Shown piece after piece: positions 11,355 to 27,700 of a stretch of DNA of 64,000 nucleotides. The first letter of the stretch is position 1, and each line of letters starts with the position of its first letter. The notes under the pieces are model-generated. The model saw only the letters and a list, made by a program, of their open reading frames with translations. It did no database searches and was not told the DNA's origin. The stretch covers positions 372,001-436,000 of the forward strand of contig JBANDB010000018.1 in NCBI GenBank assembly GCA_037576215.1. Reading direction: 5' to 3'. Position numbers and translations under genes: made by a program. The stretch is from Armillaria gallica (taxonomy: Eukaryota; Basidiomycota; Agaricomycetes; Agaricales; Physalacriaceae).

Positions 11355-12804
11355 CGCTAACTATCGGCGATTCATACTCTATAACTATGATAAATCAGGC
11401 CTTGCCGTGCGTCGGGCAATATTGTAGATACGAAGAACGGCACAATACCTTTTAGTGTTAAGTGCGCTGATGTCAGGCCTTATTATGTTCGCCTCTAAGA
11501 CTTCGTATCGCACTAGCCAAGATGCAGGGTCATTGGTAAGTAAGTCTAGTCTTCAACTTGCCTTGGATGGCATTCAGTGCGATCAGTGGTCCGATAGATA
11601 GGTGGCGAGCCATTTTAGAGGCGCAGCAGACATATGATTCGCGAGTGTCTTCTCAATGAGGACTAGCGGGTGATAAGATCCATATACTTGCCGGACATCC
11701 TCGGTACCACAGTGTTGGGCGAATACATCGAAAACACGAGAGCATTCACTAGGTCATGGGAACCAGAAGTCCAACCCCAGATTCAGAAGGGGGGAGAGGA
11801 AGGAGAACCTTGAAGACGAGTACAGAAATATTCACTCAGGCTGCATCACGACACCAGACAAACATTTTGCAAACATTTAGTACTGCTTACTTCACAGTAG
11901 TTCGATAATGTGCTGGCCGAATCTAAAGGAGGGAAGGCAGGATTTACCCAAGATAGAAGGAGCTTGAGGTCCAGTACATCCACCGCGTCTTCTACTAGTG
12001 AAAAGTTTACTAGTGACCAAGTTAACCACTTTAATCGGGTTTAAAGATTTATTTACACAAGTCTAATTGGTAAGGGCTACTTGTTTTCGAGTCCTCTGCC
12101 TTTCCTCACGCTCGTTCACAGCGTCGGCCGCTCCAACGCGCGTATTTCCACATTCAGGATGTGCGGTCTCAGCCTCCCCACGGGAGCCTCCCCTCGGGAG
12201 GTTTGGCCGTCTCACCAGTGAGTGCACGCCACAGCTTGAGGATTCACGGGACTAAACGGGCATCCAGCTTTCCTCCCCGTGTCTTTCTTTTCTCTCGGAC
12301 TATAAGTACCTGGCGGTCTCAGCTCGAGCACCTGTCGCTCTCGCTGAACCACCAGGTGCGTATCTCTTTCAATTTATGTAGAAAATTTCATGTTAACTCA
12401 CCGTGCTCCCGACAGAGCACTGATTTCGTTTCGTACCCACCCTTAACATTATGGACTTAACAGTATACATTGACGACATTGTCGTCATGGACTTCACGGA
12501 CATTACAGACAATTCCGCTACAGGGCTCACAAATTTGACTTGTGCCCGAAAGGGCTTGATCGGTAAACTCGTACGATGGGTCTGACACTTGTCGACCAAT
12601 TAGTGCTGAAATTAAAGTACTTAGCCGACAGTCGGCGAGCTCGGGCACGACTATATTTAATTATTAATATTAATGTTTACGGTTGTTATCATTAAGGGCT
12701 CTTGCCTTCCGTTTTCGGTCTTAGGAGCTTCAAGTTTCCTCTCGACTTTCACTTTGCTTTCACTGTCGCGCTCGTTTTCCAGCCTATTTTCAGAAACTTT
12801 CATC
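11355..12804. other. Long intergenic region, possible LTR-like remnant
   Basis: No gene was recognised in these 1.45 kb. The stretch 12100-12360 is GC-richer, with CTCGTTCACAGCGTCGGC and a TATA-like ACTATAAGTACC at 12299-12310 followed by a Ser/Leu-like pyrimidine-rich run. That resembles promoter-containing LTRs of basidiomycete retroelements, but no paired LTR, primer-binding site or target duplication was found. The far end serves as the promoter of the polymerase delta subunit gene. Confidence 0.3.
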
Positions 12805-13568
12805 ATGCCTAGGTCCAAATCTACCTCTACTCTTCGTCAGCAGAGGCTGAGCTTTGCTACTCTGAAACGTACTTCTAGCTCTGGAAACAAAAAAGCTCCC
12901 GGCAATCCGAAATCAGAGTCTGTAGTGCTCGACTTGAGTGACGATATTGATCTATCGTCATCCGAGGATGAGGATGAACAAGTTCAAGTTGTACGGTCTT
13001 CTCATAAAGATAAACGGGTTGTTGAGCCAAGAACCAAGAATAAAGGTTTGTTACAATTCCCAGGTCGAACTACGAAGACGCTGACACCGTGAGCAAGGGA
13101 AAGGGAAAGCTGACCTTGTAGACGGGGATGCCAAATGGAGGTCCATCTACGCCGCATATAAGGAGAAAAGCGGGGTTGACGAACCCAGTGGGTAGCATCT
13201 GTAGTGTCGAGAGTCTTCCTCTGACGATACATTGCAGTCCATGGCGAGGATCAAGACAAGTTCCACGAAATACTTCGAGTATTTGACCTGTCAGTCTAAA
13301 TTATCTTCCTCGCGGCAGCTATATTAACGGTGCATGTGTTTCAGCTCCTACGAGTATGGTCCGTGTATTGGTGTCACAAGGTTGGAGCGCTGGGAACGGG
13401 CTGCCAAGATGGGCCTCAATCCTCCACCGGAGGTACGCAGAATTTCAAAGGACTGACCCAGAACACCATCGAAATGACTTAACCCTTCAGATTCACGACA
13501 TTTTGACCACTCAGCAAGGAAGGGACAATTCCGATTATGCGCAAAATGTCTTCTATGGTCAGGTGTGA
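12805..13568 (+). CDS. POLD4: DNA polymerase delta small subunit (POLD4/Cdm1)
   Basis: Fourth, smallest subunit of replicative DNA polymerase delta. ATG 12805 opens a basic N-terminus MPRSKSTSTLRQQRLSFATL. The QQRLSF part sits where PCNA-interacting (PIP-like) motifs occur, although it is a weak match. A Ser/Asp-rich linker (DDIDLSSSEDEDE) follows. The conserved domain is split by short introns: WRSIYAAYKEKSG, then HGEDQDKFHEILRVFDL, then SYEYGPCIGVTRLERWERA and AAKMGLNPPPE, then IHDILTTQQGR and stop at 13568. The blocks FDLSYEYGPCIG and LERWERA identify the family. The final exon YAQNVFYGQV is short but in frame. Start and stop are well supported; the intron near 13053-13115 is less exact. 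Confidence 0.85.
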
Positions 13569-14126
13569 TGACTGTATAGATCCAATGGTACGTATTGTAC
13601 TCAATTCATTGAGCCCTGGTTTAAATGCGTCCTCCGTTCAGCGCTCTTTTTCTCTGTTATCCTTCCACGCCAGCCTTTGCCCTGCTTTCCTGTGCTTTTC
13701 CTGTTTCTATTCCAGCTGTACTATTACTTTTTGCTCTCGAACCACGTATTGGCGGGTTATGTGCGCCAAGATTTAATTTCATACTCGCTTGTTCAACAAT
13801 CACCCGTGGGAGAGAGTGAGAGATTGCGCACCCGTTAAGGTATTGATGCGATCTCCGGCGCACCCTGAATCATGATCTACCTGGTCCTTCTATGCAAACG
13901 AAGCCAAAAAGGTGCGTTTACCAGTTGATTGGGCTGGCAGTTGCTTTCTTAAGCTCTTACACTTACATGCTCTGCTAGTACACAAGCTTCTTCCTGTCAT
14001 CCGACGATGAGCTCAATGCGGAGTACTCCATAAGGGAACTGATTCTCATTCCCGTCCCTGCCAGCGGACATAAAATGAGAGCTAGCAAATTTATTGGATC
14101 ACCCAACCCCCCAAGTTCGACTCATC
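13569..14126. other. Intergenic region
   Basis: About 560 nt between POLD4 and the flavoprotein gene. Only overlapping, low-information frames are present on both strands. No RNA gene or repeat was recognised. The 3' part is presumably the promoter of the flavoprotein gene. Confidence 0.4.
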
Positions 14127-16602
<2,476 letters not shown>

Positions 16603-16722
16603 ATTTCCGAAGTACTGGTAATCTATGAATGCAAAGTAACATGAGACGTGGTATAGAATGTGATAGATGATAGATAATGTAGAACCAAAATGACACCTAG
16701 GAACAAACAGCAAAAAATACTT

Positions 16723-19487
16723 CTACACTCGTCTTTTGCCGATAGGCGGCGCTTCCGCACTGTTGATAGGTACCCGTCTAGGACCACCAACGCTTTTACC
16801 AGCAAAAGGTATCTTGGGCATTACTCTTCCCCGCGACGTGACCGTGCCGGTTGCAAGCTTAACAGTTGGTTTCGTGCTAGGAGCCGGAGGCTTCATTGGA
16901 GGCTCCTTCCTAGCAGGAACCCTCTTTATCGCACCGTTTTCTTTCTCACCCACGCCGAGCTTACCCTTAGACCCAACACCTAGGCCCACACCATCAGCTT
17001 TCCCTTTCCCTTTCTCCTGAGCTGTTAATCTCTTCGGCTCAGGCTGGATAATTCTACCCCTCCTGGTCGTAGATACGTTAACTTTCTGGTTTGTACGTCC
17101 CATATCGATTGTGCTTGAACGCGCCTGCTTATATCTTGGAGGACTTGGAGGGGCTCGTTCAGGCTCAGGAGGAGACTCTGGCACTCCCAGCTCTTGAGCC
17201 AAGGTCATCACCGGTTCCTGGGGGGTCTGGAACAACAGCTCTTCATCTTCTTCTGGCAAAACCTCCAGCCCACCTGACGACGAAGTGTCATTGAAGTTTA
17301 ATCCATTGGGACTCGTGGGCGAGTTACCCAGCTGTAAGATACGGCTCAGAGGGCTTGGTCGCACCGGGGAATACGCGTGGATCATTCTTGGAGCGAAGGG
17401 CTTTGCCATTGGGAAAGGTCGGCGGAAGCCCGGTTGAGGTGTACAAGGCACCGACGCAAATAGTGGTTCAGTAATAGATGTTGGCGGCGAGATCTCGGCT
17501 GAAGCAGGTGGCTCTTTGCTATCAGGAAGGGCAGAAGAGGTCGTGACCGGAGGGGCCACAGGGAGTTGAGACAAAAACAGTGATGACTGTGATGGAAGGA
17601 CGGAATGGGGAGAAGGAGGAGGTAAAGCAAAAGAGTTAGGCAGTAATGATGGAGTAGACTCAAGGCTCTTCCTATCTGATGTTGTGGTCGACGTCGATGG
17701 GACGATCACCTCTGTTTCAAACGCAGGCTCCACTTTCTTCTTCGTTGGTGACGCGGTCAGAGAGGACCGGCGCCTGACGCGCGTGGCCTTGCGTGTCGTT
17801 CCGCCGTTTCCTTTAGCAGGTGACTTCTTGGGGGACTTGCGAGGGGATTTGTGCGGAGCGCCTGCCTCGGATGATTGCCCGCTGGGAATGGGGGTGGGGG
17901 GTAAGTCTGCGAGCATCATCTCGACTCGCCAGGAACGCTTCTCATCATTAAATTTCTTCCGTTCCATCTGGGGAAGCACTTTATGAGAAATACAAAGACC
18001 TCAGTGGATTGATGACTTTACCTCTAAAGATGCCCGTTCCTTCCCTAAGTTGATTGTGGCTTCGGTAAACTTCTTACGCTCTCCCTCCAACTGTTTCTTG
18101 ATGTCGTCCAAACGCTCTCTGTGCTTGTCTTGCTCAGGAACGGTCATGAAGTCGACACTGATATCCGCGGGATCATGACCCGTTGCAAGGCGCTTATCGG
18201 CGGCGAACCTATCGAACAATACCTGCGCCTCTGTTGTATGATTCGAAGCATTTTTCTGTGCAAGTTCTACACTCTCTTCAGAATTGGAAACAAATAGGAG
18301 CAAATGGCATACCAAGCTCGGTCTTCAACGACTCAATGACAGTTTGCAGTCGCTCACGTTCTTCGTCTGCTAGCGCAGAGCTATCAGCTGGTAGCGGCAC
18401 TGGAGTGGTGGGAATTGCAAGAATCCGAAGGGATTCGTGGAATGATAAAAGGACCGACGCCAGTTTGTCACCTGCAACGTCCGGCGCAGCAAAGGGGAAT
18501 AACGTTGCCATCGTGAAAGGAGTTAGCTAACATAGATTCACTTGTCAGTTCGATAAGCGGAAATCATCACCAACTTACATCGGGCTCGGAGCTGCTACCC
18601 CTCATATCGTATATGAGGCGCTGCAGTCCGTTTACGGCGTTCAGAATAACGGTCTTGAGCCCCGAGCACTCCGTCGACAACTGTGAGCGAGCCTTCTCAG
18701 CCTCCTGAAGTGCAACCTCCAATACCCCGGGTCCTCTTCCAATGAGCTCCTCGCTGCCACCATTCACAGCACGTAAGTTGGAACAAGTAAAGCCACTTGA
18801 AGCGGCCATGACTTTGGCCTGCGCATCTGATATCTTGTTCCACTTTTCCGCCATCTTCTCATACTCTTTTTCTTTCTTCTTGAGTTCTGCTTGGTGGGTT
18901 GCTCGAACGGCCTGCAGAGCAGTACGTGATCGCTGAAGTTCGGCCATCGTCTGCCGATGTGACTGTTCCGTAGACTGAAGATTTTTTGTGGTCGCACTAT
19001 TAGAAATGAGTATGTAGCACGGATATGGAGCATGTAGCGAACTCACTTGAGCTTGGACTTGTGTACATTCATTTCTCGTTCAAAATTGGCTGCCTTCTCT
19101 GCTGCATTGTTATGCATAGATTTGATCCGCTCATGATCATACCTGAGGGTGCGTAGCTCCGTCGCCAACTCTTCTGCCCGAGACATATCTTTCTGTAGAG
19201 CGGGTCCGTTAATTTGTTTCTCACGGTGATACTGCACTTACCATACGCTGTCCCAGCAGTTCCATCAGGCATTTAACAGCGCTATCCATGTTCGCATTCG
19301 AGATACCATCCAACGAGAGACCTTGCGGTGGCGCGAATCCATGGGCCACTAGCTGAGCATTGATGTACTGCAGACTTGACGTCGAGGCCAGCGACTCCGA
19401 TGATGCATTGGACATTGGGGAACCAAAATCAGAGAAATTTGGACTGGCGACATCCCAGTGTACGAGTTTCTTGGCCGGCGTGCTCAT
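16723..19487 (-). CDS. ADIP-domain (afadin/alpha-actinin-binding) coiled-coil protein
   Basis: Fungal member of the afadin- and alpha-actinin-binding (ADIP, PF11559) family; animal relatives act at centrosomes and junctions. ATG 19487 gives MSTPAKKLVHWDVASPNFSD. The N-terminal conserved block continues SLQYINAQLVAHGFAPPQGL and VKCLMELLGQRM. A long coiled coil spans several exons (LATELRTLRYDHERIKSMHN, HQAELKKKEKEYEKMAEKWN, KHRERLDDIKKQLEGERKKF). The 418-codon last exon is low-complexity and basic/Ser/Pro-rich, with repeated KSPRKSPKKSPAK and an RRVPINSAEAPPIGKRRV end, suggesting microtubule or phospho-regulated interactions. About six short introns. It shares strand and order with the deubiquitinase gene upstream (262 nt gap). 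The link to microtubule organisation is inference from family. Confidence 0.8.
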
Positions 19488-19749
19488 CGTGGTGGACGAG
19501 AGCAAAGGTAATTCACTGTGATTCAATTCAAATTCGAATCAACAACGCGTCGCATCACGTGTCCGTTTTTGATCAAAATTTCAACCTTGATTTGGACAAA
19601 GTAAGTACAAAATGGAAGTCCCTGATTCCGAAGGTTATAATGCAAGTGTAGTATACAGATGATAGCATAGTTATAGCACGGAAATATAGATGGTAACAAA
19701 CACGAACGATGAATGAGGTAAGAATAATGTTAATAACCAAGCGAGTAAA

Positions 19750-22700
19750 TTATGCTTTCCTCTTGTAAAACAACACGTAGGCTTTCTGACTCTGCGACAG
19801 TTATTAGCATACCCGTGAATAAACTGACACAGAGATACATACCACTACGTCTCTGTCGTCGACAGTCTTGATGCTACTATCATCACAGTAGTTCCACCGG
19901 CCACTAGAACGGACTAACGCAGTATCTGATAAACAGCTGAGAACCGGAATTGCCCGTGGAAATAAGAAAGACCTACAGTGGCCACTACTCAAATTACCAG
20001 TATGGTTCGTGACACCGTATAAATCATACTTGTATGGCGGTATCTGTCTCCGAGGGTCGTTAGGGGACATAACGACACCTCCATTGAGTAAGGCTTCGTT
20101 GTGAGGCGGGAGGGGCATTCGCGACGTCATATCAAGATCTTTCAGCGGAAACTCGACAAACGTATCGATCTTGTCCGAGAACCGACCATTGGCTTCAAAC
20201 CGTTTCAAGTGTATGAGCAAGATCGGCGGTGATCGTGCTAGTGATAACTTTTTCAACGCCTTTCGCTTAGTTTTGCATTTAGGACAATCCCTGTCGCTCC
20301 ATGAATAAACGTAACATGAAAACAGAGGATAAGTCTCACCATGCGTCATCTTTTTCCAAGATCTCGTCGTTGAAAAGAGCGTCGAGGCATTGTTGTAGTG
20401 TTACTCGCTTGCCGGAAGGAATGGGAAGTTGAAGGATAGAGAAAACATTATATGTCGTTGAAGTCTGAAAGGTACTTTTCAGCACCCAGGAGGAATACAC
20501 AAGGGACTCGGACATACTGTGGAACATGTCATGCACTGCAATTGATTCCGGAACTGGCCCTGGAAATAATCAGCGATGACACTGTTATTCCGGGACATCC
20601 ATCGTGACCATTCTCTGTCGCTGGCAATACACGCAGGAAGCTTCTCCATCTCTGCCTCCTCTTGAGGGGTCAGCGTAACTGCGGGCGGTTTCAAAGTGAC
20701 GCGATTGAGGTCTTCGTGTATACCATCCAGTAAGAAGCTGAGGAACTCCTGCGAGTCATGCTGTTCGGTGCCGGCATATTGCGACTGTAATTGAGCGATT
20801 GTTCTCTGTAGATTGTTAGGCGATCGGGATATGGGGAAATAACATAGCAGCACTCACTCGGAAGTCCATAGGTGTCAAGTAAGGCAGATCCTGGCCCCAC
20901 ATATCGTACAACACCTTGGCGAATGCTCCGCTGAGTTTACCATTCGTACCCAACTTATTATACTTATTTATGTCATGTTTCCATCTACCGTCTACTCTCA
21001 AATCAGTATGCTTGCGACAAGTATAAGGTGAGTAAAATTACCAGTAAAGAATCTAGCGAACGGCACGGTCGCACTCAGACACTGTATCGGAGCATTCATG
21101 TAGCACGTATTTCCGAGGTTCTTCAAACCAGACATGCCAATCTGGACGTCGGACCAATAAGATAAGGAATTAGTATGGGCAGGCAGGGAAGGCGACTGCA
21201 CGATAGCACCGGTTTGAGGTGTCAAGATGGTAGTATGCGAAGAGAATGACTGCTGGCGGCTTATACGAGGCCGGTTGTCTTGCCTCTCCAGAGCGCTCGA
21301 GGCGGCTGCCGGAGGAGGCCGGATTAACGGTCGTGTAGTCGCAAGGTCAGGATAATCTATTGGTCCACGTTGGGAACCATGCAGTCCTGCCAGTGCCTCT
21401 TGTGTTTGATCGATGTAATCGCTTCTCCTTCTGGAGAGAGATGAGTTGATAGAAGCTTGAGGTGGAGAGGCTATGTCTGGCAAGAAGGGCTGCGGAGAAG
21501 CAGGAGATATATGACGAGGGAAATTAGGGTATGATACTGGTGGCATTCCGTTAGTGGGAGGTATTCCATTTATTCCATTGAACCCTGAGATTGATGGAGA
21601 CATAGGAGGAGATGCAAACTACAGGAATATTAGTGAGTCGGCATTACAAATAAGTCATCACGTACAGAGTCTGGTATCCGGGTAGAGGGAGGTGACGAAG
21701 AAGGCGCTGGTCGGGATAGCGCCGGTCTTCTGACCAATTGTGAAGGCCCCTCTGACGGTTGGGGACGGCTGGGATAGGTGACTTCAGCGGGCGACCTAGA
21801 ATTCTCATGTCATGGTCTGGTTCGGACTCAGAATACAGGAACACATACCGAACATGATTGTAGGCCTGATCTAAGGAATAGGTAGGCCGGTGTTCACGTA
21901 TATAATTATTGCTCGGATTAGTGTCGGCACGTGATCGCGCTGGAGTCCACACTTGATGCTGCTCGGTAGAATTCACACCTCCGGATGACAAGGACAGAGC
22001 AGATGGGATGGTACCATTCGCAAAAGGGTTTTTCGCCGACGGTTGTGGAGTCGAAGTAGCAAGCGCGAACGTCTCTGTTGAAGTTGAGGGGGGTGGTGGC
22101 TTCGCAACTTCACCATCCCCTTTGGTAACTTCTGCTTCACCAAATTCCTTCTTCCAAGCCTCTAATCCTCCTACAAGAATGATTGGCGCATGCTTCAACA
22201 TACGAGTGAATTCCCGTTCATAGATTGTCTGCACCAAGACGGAAAGTGGCGAGTCTAGCGGGCCGAAGCTCGTTGAATTCCAGTCGTATAACACAACGTA
22301 GTCGAACTTTTCACGATTGGCGAACAGACTGACTTCTGAGGGAGGACTAATGATCAGTGCTTCCATCAATGACGTCGCATTTATGCTAGAGACTGTGATT
22401 AAATAACTGAACGGCGCGTTACAACTCAGCGTACCTTTTCCGGCGTAGTATTGTTGGCTCTATGCAAATGACGGCATCACGCTTAATATGTTCTCGTTGG
22501 AAATCGGCCCTGTCTCGTACGTCGATAAGAAGCAGCTTGGCGCCCGTCGGCAACCCCATTAGATCTTTAGGGAAAAGAGAATTGCTGACTGATTTGCCGT
22601 TGATGAGTGGAGCAGGAGATGAGCTACCATTCAAAAGAGGAGAAGTGTAGGTCGGATAGCCATTTGGAATGGGGGAAGTGGATGAAGAGGAGAGGTTGGA

Positions 22701-23909
22701 CGGTTTTAGTGTCGCTGTAGTCTTCGTTGGTGATCCTGGACGACTGGTGAATGAGTTCATCATAGGTGTGACTGGTGTGCTCGACGGCCTCTCAATTGGA
22801 TTCGTAAAGTTGCGCATGACGTGTGGCAAAGGTGTCGGGGACTTGAGTGGAGACGGCGATTTGTGTGGAGAGCCGACGCTGAAGCCTGTAGAGACCGGTG
22901 ACAGGCCATTGCGTCCATCTCTCGACGACCTGCTCGAGCTGGTGCTGATGCCGGTGGGAACCGAAGGTAGCTGGAATGCCGGGGTTTCATCCAATTCATC
23001 AATAGGTGGAAAAGTCTGGGTAAATTCGGAAAGGTTATACTGCGACGACAACGGAGAAGACGACGGTGTCGAAGAGGGCGACGGAGGTCCGAACGATGAA
23101 GGAGACACCAAAGAGTGAGGCGAGGGGGGAGATCCGGATGGCGCCGCGACCGACAACGATGTCGATGGTGCCGGTGGTGGCGGCGGTTGGGGATGACGCC
23201 CAGTGCGACTGGGTGATGACGGCGACTGTACCGGAGACGGGTGCTGCAACGACAAGCGTTTAGACGTCGTATTAACAGCTAAGCCATTATCTCGCAGTGC
23301 CTGCAACCGGTCTGCAAGACTCCCTCCGTATTTGTGTATCGGGCCATCGCCTGCGCTAAAGGACAATCAATGAAAAGGGCCACCACAGCAGCGGCCGAGT
23401 ATGTACCTTGAAGCCTGCACCTCCGTCGCCTTCAGTTTCTCTTCTACTATCTTTGTCCGTGATATAAGATCATTAAGTGTCTGGCTATCCCGGTCAACGG
23501 GAGCTGTGTGTAATAATTGGGCACGTACAGGTCTGAAATCATTGAATTCTTTGTGAACCACACCGCTACTTTTCTCCGCCTGCATTTCAGTCGACTCGGT
23601 TGCACCTTTGATTAGGCAAGCCGCTTTCACGTACGCACTCAACGCTGCCTTGAGATCGCTGCGAGCGTCGTACTCCTTCCCTTGGTCATAAAGCCTACGG
23701 GCCGTTTTAATGAGGCTAATGGTCGTTGCTCCTCTCGACTCCCTCTGAACGGACTCCAAGGCATGGCTTTTGATTTCTGCGGTCGTCATATTCGCCATTG
23801 TCTTGACGAAACCGTTCGTGCTGGCTGGTGCGATGACTGGTACCGACGGAAGCTTACTCCCAAAGGGTGGACCTCCGAGACCAGGTGCACTTGGTGGCGA
23901 AACGAGCAT
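19750..23909 (-). CDS. Rhodanese-USP ubiquitin hydrolase (Doa4/USP8-like)
   Basis: Cysteine deubiquitinase. From ATG 23909: an N-terminal helical MIT/USP8-dimerisation-like region (TTISLIKTARRLYDQGKEYD, LSAYVKAACLIKG), then a Ser/Pro-rich linker. A rhodanese-like domain is split by an intron: KLLLIDVRDRADFQREHI, then FDYVVLYDWNS and APIILVGGLEAWKKEF. The USP catalytic core follows. The Cys box is SGLKNLGNTCYMNAPIQCLS, with NAPIQ in place of the more usual NSTIQ or NSALQ. The second box is TEQHDSQEFLSFLLDGIHED. A zinc ribbon pairs CMTC with CPKC. The His box is SGHY|TALVRSSGRWNYCDDSSI across an intron. The last exon ends AYVLFYKRKA, stop at 19750. All catalytic residues are present. The architecture matches yeast Doa4/Ubp5 and animal USP8, which act at endosomes, but the cellular role here is inferred. 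Confidence 0.88.
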
Positions 23910-24795
23910 TAGCCCAATATGCTATCCACAGGCCAGCGCCACGAGCGCAATAAGGAAGGGTGGTGAAGGTAGGATTAGAGTGAATATTGTTACATAACCA
24001 TTTTCCACCGTCATTATTGCCTGAAATAAATAAGTAAATAATCACATTCCGTAAATGGGCATATATCGTGACTCCTAACTTCGAGCAAGTACTTTCAGAG
24101 AGCAACCTCATCCTTGGTACTTAGTCACACTATCAGTCCTAATCCTTGAATGTGGCAGCGCATGGCCAGCCTCGTGACCCATCGTTCATAATCAACGGAA
24201 GAATCACGACGGCCGGAGCCACCATATCACTTACGGAATACAGAGTCAACTGTTCACAAAATACAGCCTTCGGTTATCCTGGTTCCTGAGGTGCATAGAG
24301 TACTGTACAGCTGTCAACCACTGAAACCGTGACGGCCTTGACTGCGGACAATCAAGATACTTTGAATGCTGCGCACTGGATTACTGCTAGGACCAGGATT
24401 GGTGGCAGATCGCGACTGCGATGGCAGATACGTAGTCGACAGTGGACTTGGGTCGGGCTGCGCAGATATTGGGAATAGCGTGAAGATCGTTTAACTCAAA
24501 ATTATGTTTGGAATAGCTTAGAAACTGTCGATACAAATGACTTAACAAACAATTATTCAGAGGTTGAGCTGACGCCGCAAAAGGACATTATATATAACAC
24601 TGAGGGGTTACTACTGATACATCCTGCGCACACTGCCACACGATCCGGAGGGTGCAAGGATCGGTCTAGATGGTGCACGGATACCAATATTGGGTGCTGA
24701 AACGGTCCAAACCGTGTTCGAATACCACATAAAATTAAATAATCATCCTTCCTTCATATTCAAAGCGTTGATTATCAGCTACAGGAGATACCATA
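23910..24795. other. Intergenic region
   Basis: 885 nt between two minus-strand genes. It should hold the promoter of the deubiquitinase and the 3' region of the Snt2-type gene. No open frame with family content, RNA gene or repeat was recognised. Confidence 0.4.
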
Positions 24796-27700
24796 TCAAT
24801 TAACTAAAAGTTCGGGAGGAGCGTCATGAACCACAGAATTAACCACCGGATTGACTTGAGTACCAAAGTAACAGCGATGGCACCGGTACGTCTGTGCTGT
24901 ATCGTCAATGAGATGGAAGGCCGGGCTGAATTCTGTATGGCAAGTGTCGCATGAAGGATCGGGGTTGAAGACTGGCGCTTCGCGGTCTCGGGGAGGGGAC
25001 ACAGAGACGTCGCTTCGGACGTTGAGAAGTTGATCCAGGCGCCTTGCCTTGCGGAGAAGAGCATGCGATTGACCAGTCGCTTGTTTGTAATTACGACAGT
25101 AAACTTGTAGTGCAGTCTGACGGAGGGCCGGTTGAGCTTTAGGCGAGGTGAAGCGAGGAAAACTAGGCACTTACCTCTCCGCCGTCAGTGGTGTCACATA
25201 AACCATATATCATTCGTCGACTATGATCATGGTCTTTGCATGATATGATGGCATTCATACATCCTGTCTCGTCGCGGAAGGTCGTGGTAATGGTGGTATC
25301 TCGTCGACTGCTCTTTACCTGGGAGACAGTATTAGTAAGTCTTATCCGTCACTATTCTTTTAGTAAGCTTCTCACCGGCTGTATCTCAAACCCGAACTTG
25401 TGCCCAAAATCCCAAGCACATGAAACATGGTATTCCCTACTACAGTCAGAGCATCGTACAACAGCACCTCCTTTCTCGTGGCATATGCAACATCTCTGTG
25501 TAAGACGTATGTCAGTCACTGAATGACACAGAAGCATGAAGAAGACTTGCAGAAGCCCATCGATGAGGAACAATCGTACTCGCTCCTTCGACCAACCGAA
25601 GACGCGATGCGTCGGAAAAAGTGAGCTCGGGAATAAAAACAGAACAAAGGACATGAGCCCATTGTTGACCCTCAGTTGGCTTGCAAGCGCGAAGGATAGA
25701 GTTGGTCGACGGTCCGAATTTCTTGTCGTACAATTGATTTCGAGGGCATAACATGCACTCCATAATCTGCGGAGAAACTATGGGTAAATCGTGGAGAAGA
25801 TCAAAAATGTCCGGGCTGACCAGGGACGCCTCCAGATTCTCGTCATTCGAGCACAGATCACAACGCCACTTCTCGACATCTTCAGGGCTGACGACGGCAC
25901 CGCAGACACCTGGCAGCGAAGAATTAGAAAAAGAAGTGAATGGCAAGGAGATTCCAATACCTGCATGGACACGGAACCCACACTTCGTGCACTTCAGCAC
26001 TTTGCCGATGGGCCCGCTCTTTCGGCAACAGACACATTGAAGTTGGACCGCCGATTGAGGGGGTGGGGGTGGCGTAGACACAACGCTAACAGACGAAGTG
26101 GATAGCTGCATGATACAAGTCAGAAATGAGCCACTCATCATACAAAGAACAAATTCACCCTAGTACGCTTAGTCACTGGTCCCGTCAAAGGAGTCCCCTC
26201 GCGTTTCTCTGCTGATCGGGCCTTCATTGAGGGCACCGACTCTTCACGCACACTTCGCACGTTCAAGTCAGCATATTTCCTCCAGTTCTGACCACAAGTG
26301 TCACAAAGGAAATTGGTGGCGAGGCCCTTTGGTGCTTTCCACCACACCTTCGATTCTCGGGTTCGACAGGCACCACAACTGGGAGCCTTGGAAGGTTGAG
26401 TGACTATCGACGATTCATCGTCGGCCGGGCCTACAGTCTGACCTTGAAAGGCCTCTTCCGGGCTTCCCCATTGCTCGTATTGAGGTTCTGGGAGTGCGCC
26501 GTGTGTCCTAAAGTGCTTATTCTCTTCCCCGAGTTTACCACTGAAGCCGCAATGAGCAGAATATTCGAGGCAACACAAGGAGAATACTTACGCCTTCCAA
26601 TGTCCATAAAATCGGACAACTTCCGGCATCGCCCGGGTACCAATTTCCTCCCTGACGGCTCGGAGTTGTGCTCCATGTGTGAAGATGGCGTCTTCAAAGG
26701 CGTGTATTTCTTCTCGGGACCATTCCCTGTCAGTATATCTGGTCGGCTGGGTTTTCCACTGTCAGAATGCAGAAGTTAGCGAATAACAAAAACCTTTCGC
26801 GAAGAATTTGCTCGCCTGCTCCTGTCGAGTAATTGTCTTCATATTGACCGAATACATCGATTTTGCCGCTAGAGCGGCTTCCGAGTACCGACGGATGACC
26901 TCGGTCAGCCAATCAACAGAAGACGATACCTTGGGATCACTGGTGAGGCCACGTTTGAACGATTCCACTAAGCATATATTTAGTACGCTGCAACCAAAAC
27001 CGGAAAAACAATTTTACTTTCGTCGACTGTGGGGAAATTGGGGTCAGGAACTTGACGTCATGATACCGATATAGAAGCCCACCTTCCGCTCCTGTCAAGA
27101 TGTTGATTGCACTCAAAACTTCCACGGTGCTATCACCACCTCGTTCCTCATCTGTTGTCATGACCATTTTAGTACCCGTCGATCACTCCGCAAAACAGAC
27201 TCACCCGGATATGGGGCATTCTTTTCAATCAAAGTTGCCTGGAACTTGGGGCCCACACGGGTTGGTGCTCGAGGGGATATAAGGTCGTCCTGATCTATAC
27301 TATCATATTAGCATGCAGTTGGAAGGTTTACCGTCTGAATAGTTACCGAGGGTATCCTCTGCTACGGTATATTGTCTACGGCAAGCCGTCAGTACATACC
27401 CAAAAGCACTTTCTAAACGTCTCACCCAAAGTAGCGGAAGGGCCACATCTTAAAGTACTTGATAGGGAGGTTTTCCTCTCTGTCTTGCTGCGACTTGTCT
27501 TTCCGTGGTCGTCCCCGTCCTCGCGCAGCTGGCGCATTGGACTTCAGCGGCCTATTGGTGGCTGGAGTGTGCTGACGGGTATGATGACTATCGACTTCCT
27601 CCTCATGTTTACGTGAGCAAGGCGCGCATGTCCAGCCATATCCTCGTGATGGCTTCGCCATCAGCGGAGGGTTGACACATTGCATATGAAAAAATCGCTT

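Noticed and set aside
12067..12130. tRNA-like B-box (TTTTCGAGTCCTCTGCC)
   Set aside because: No matching A-box, acceptor stem or cloverleaf could be formed around it.
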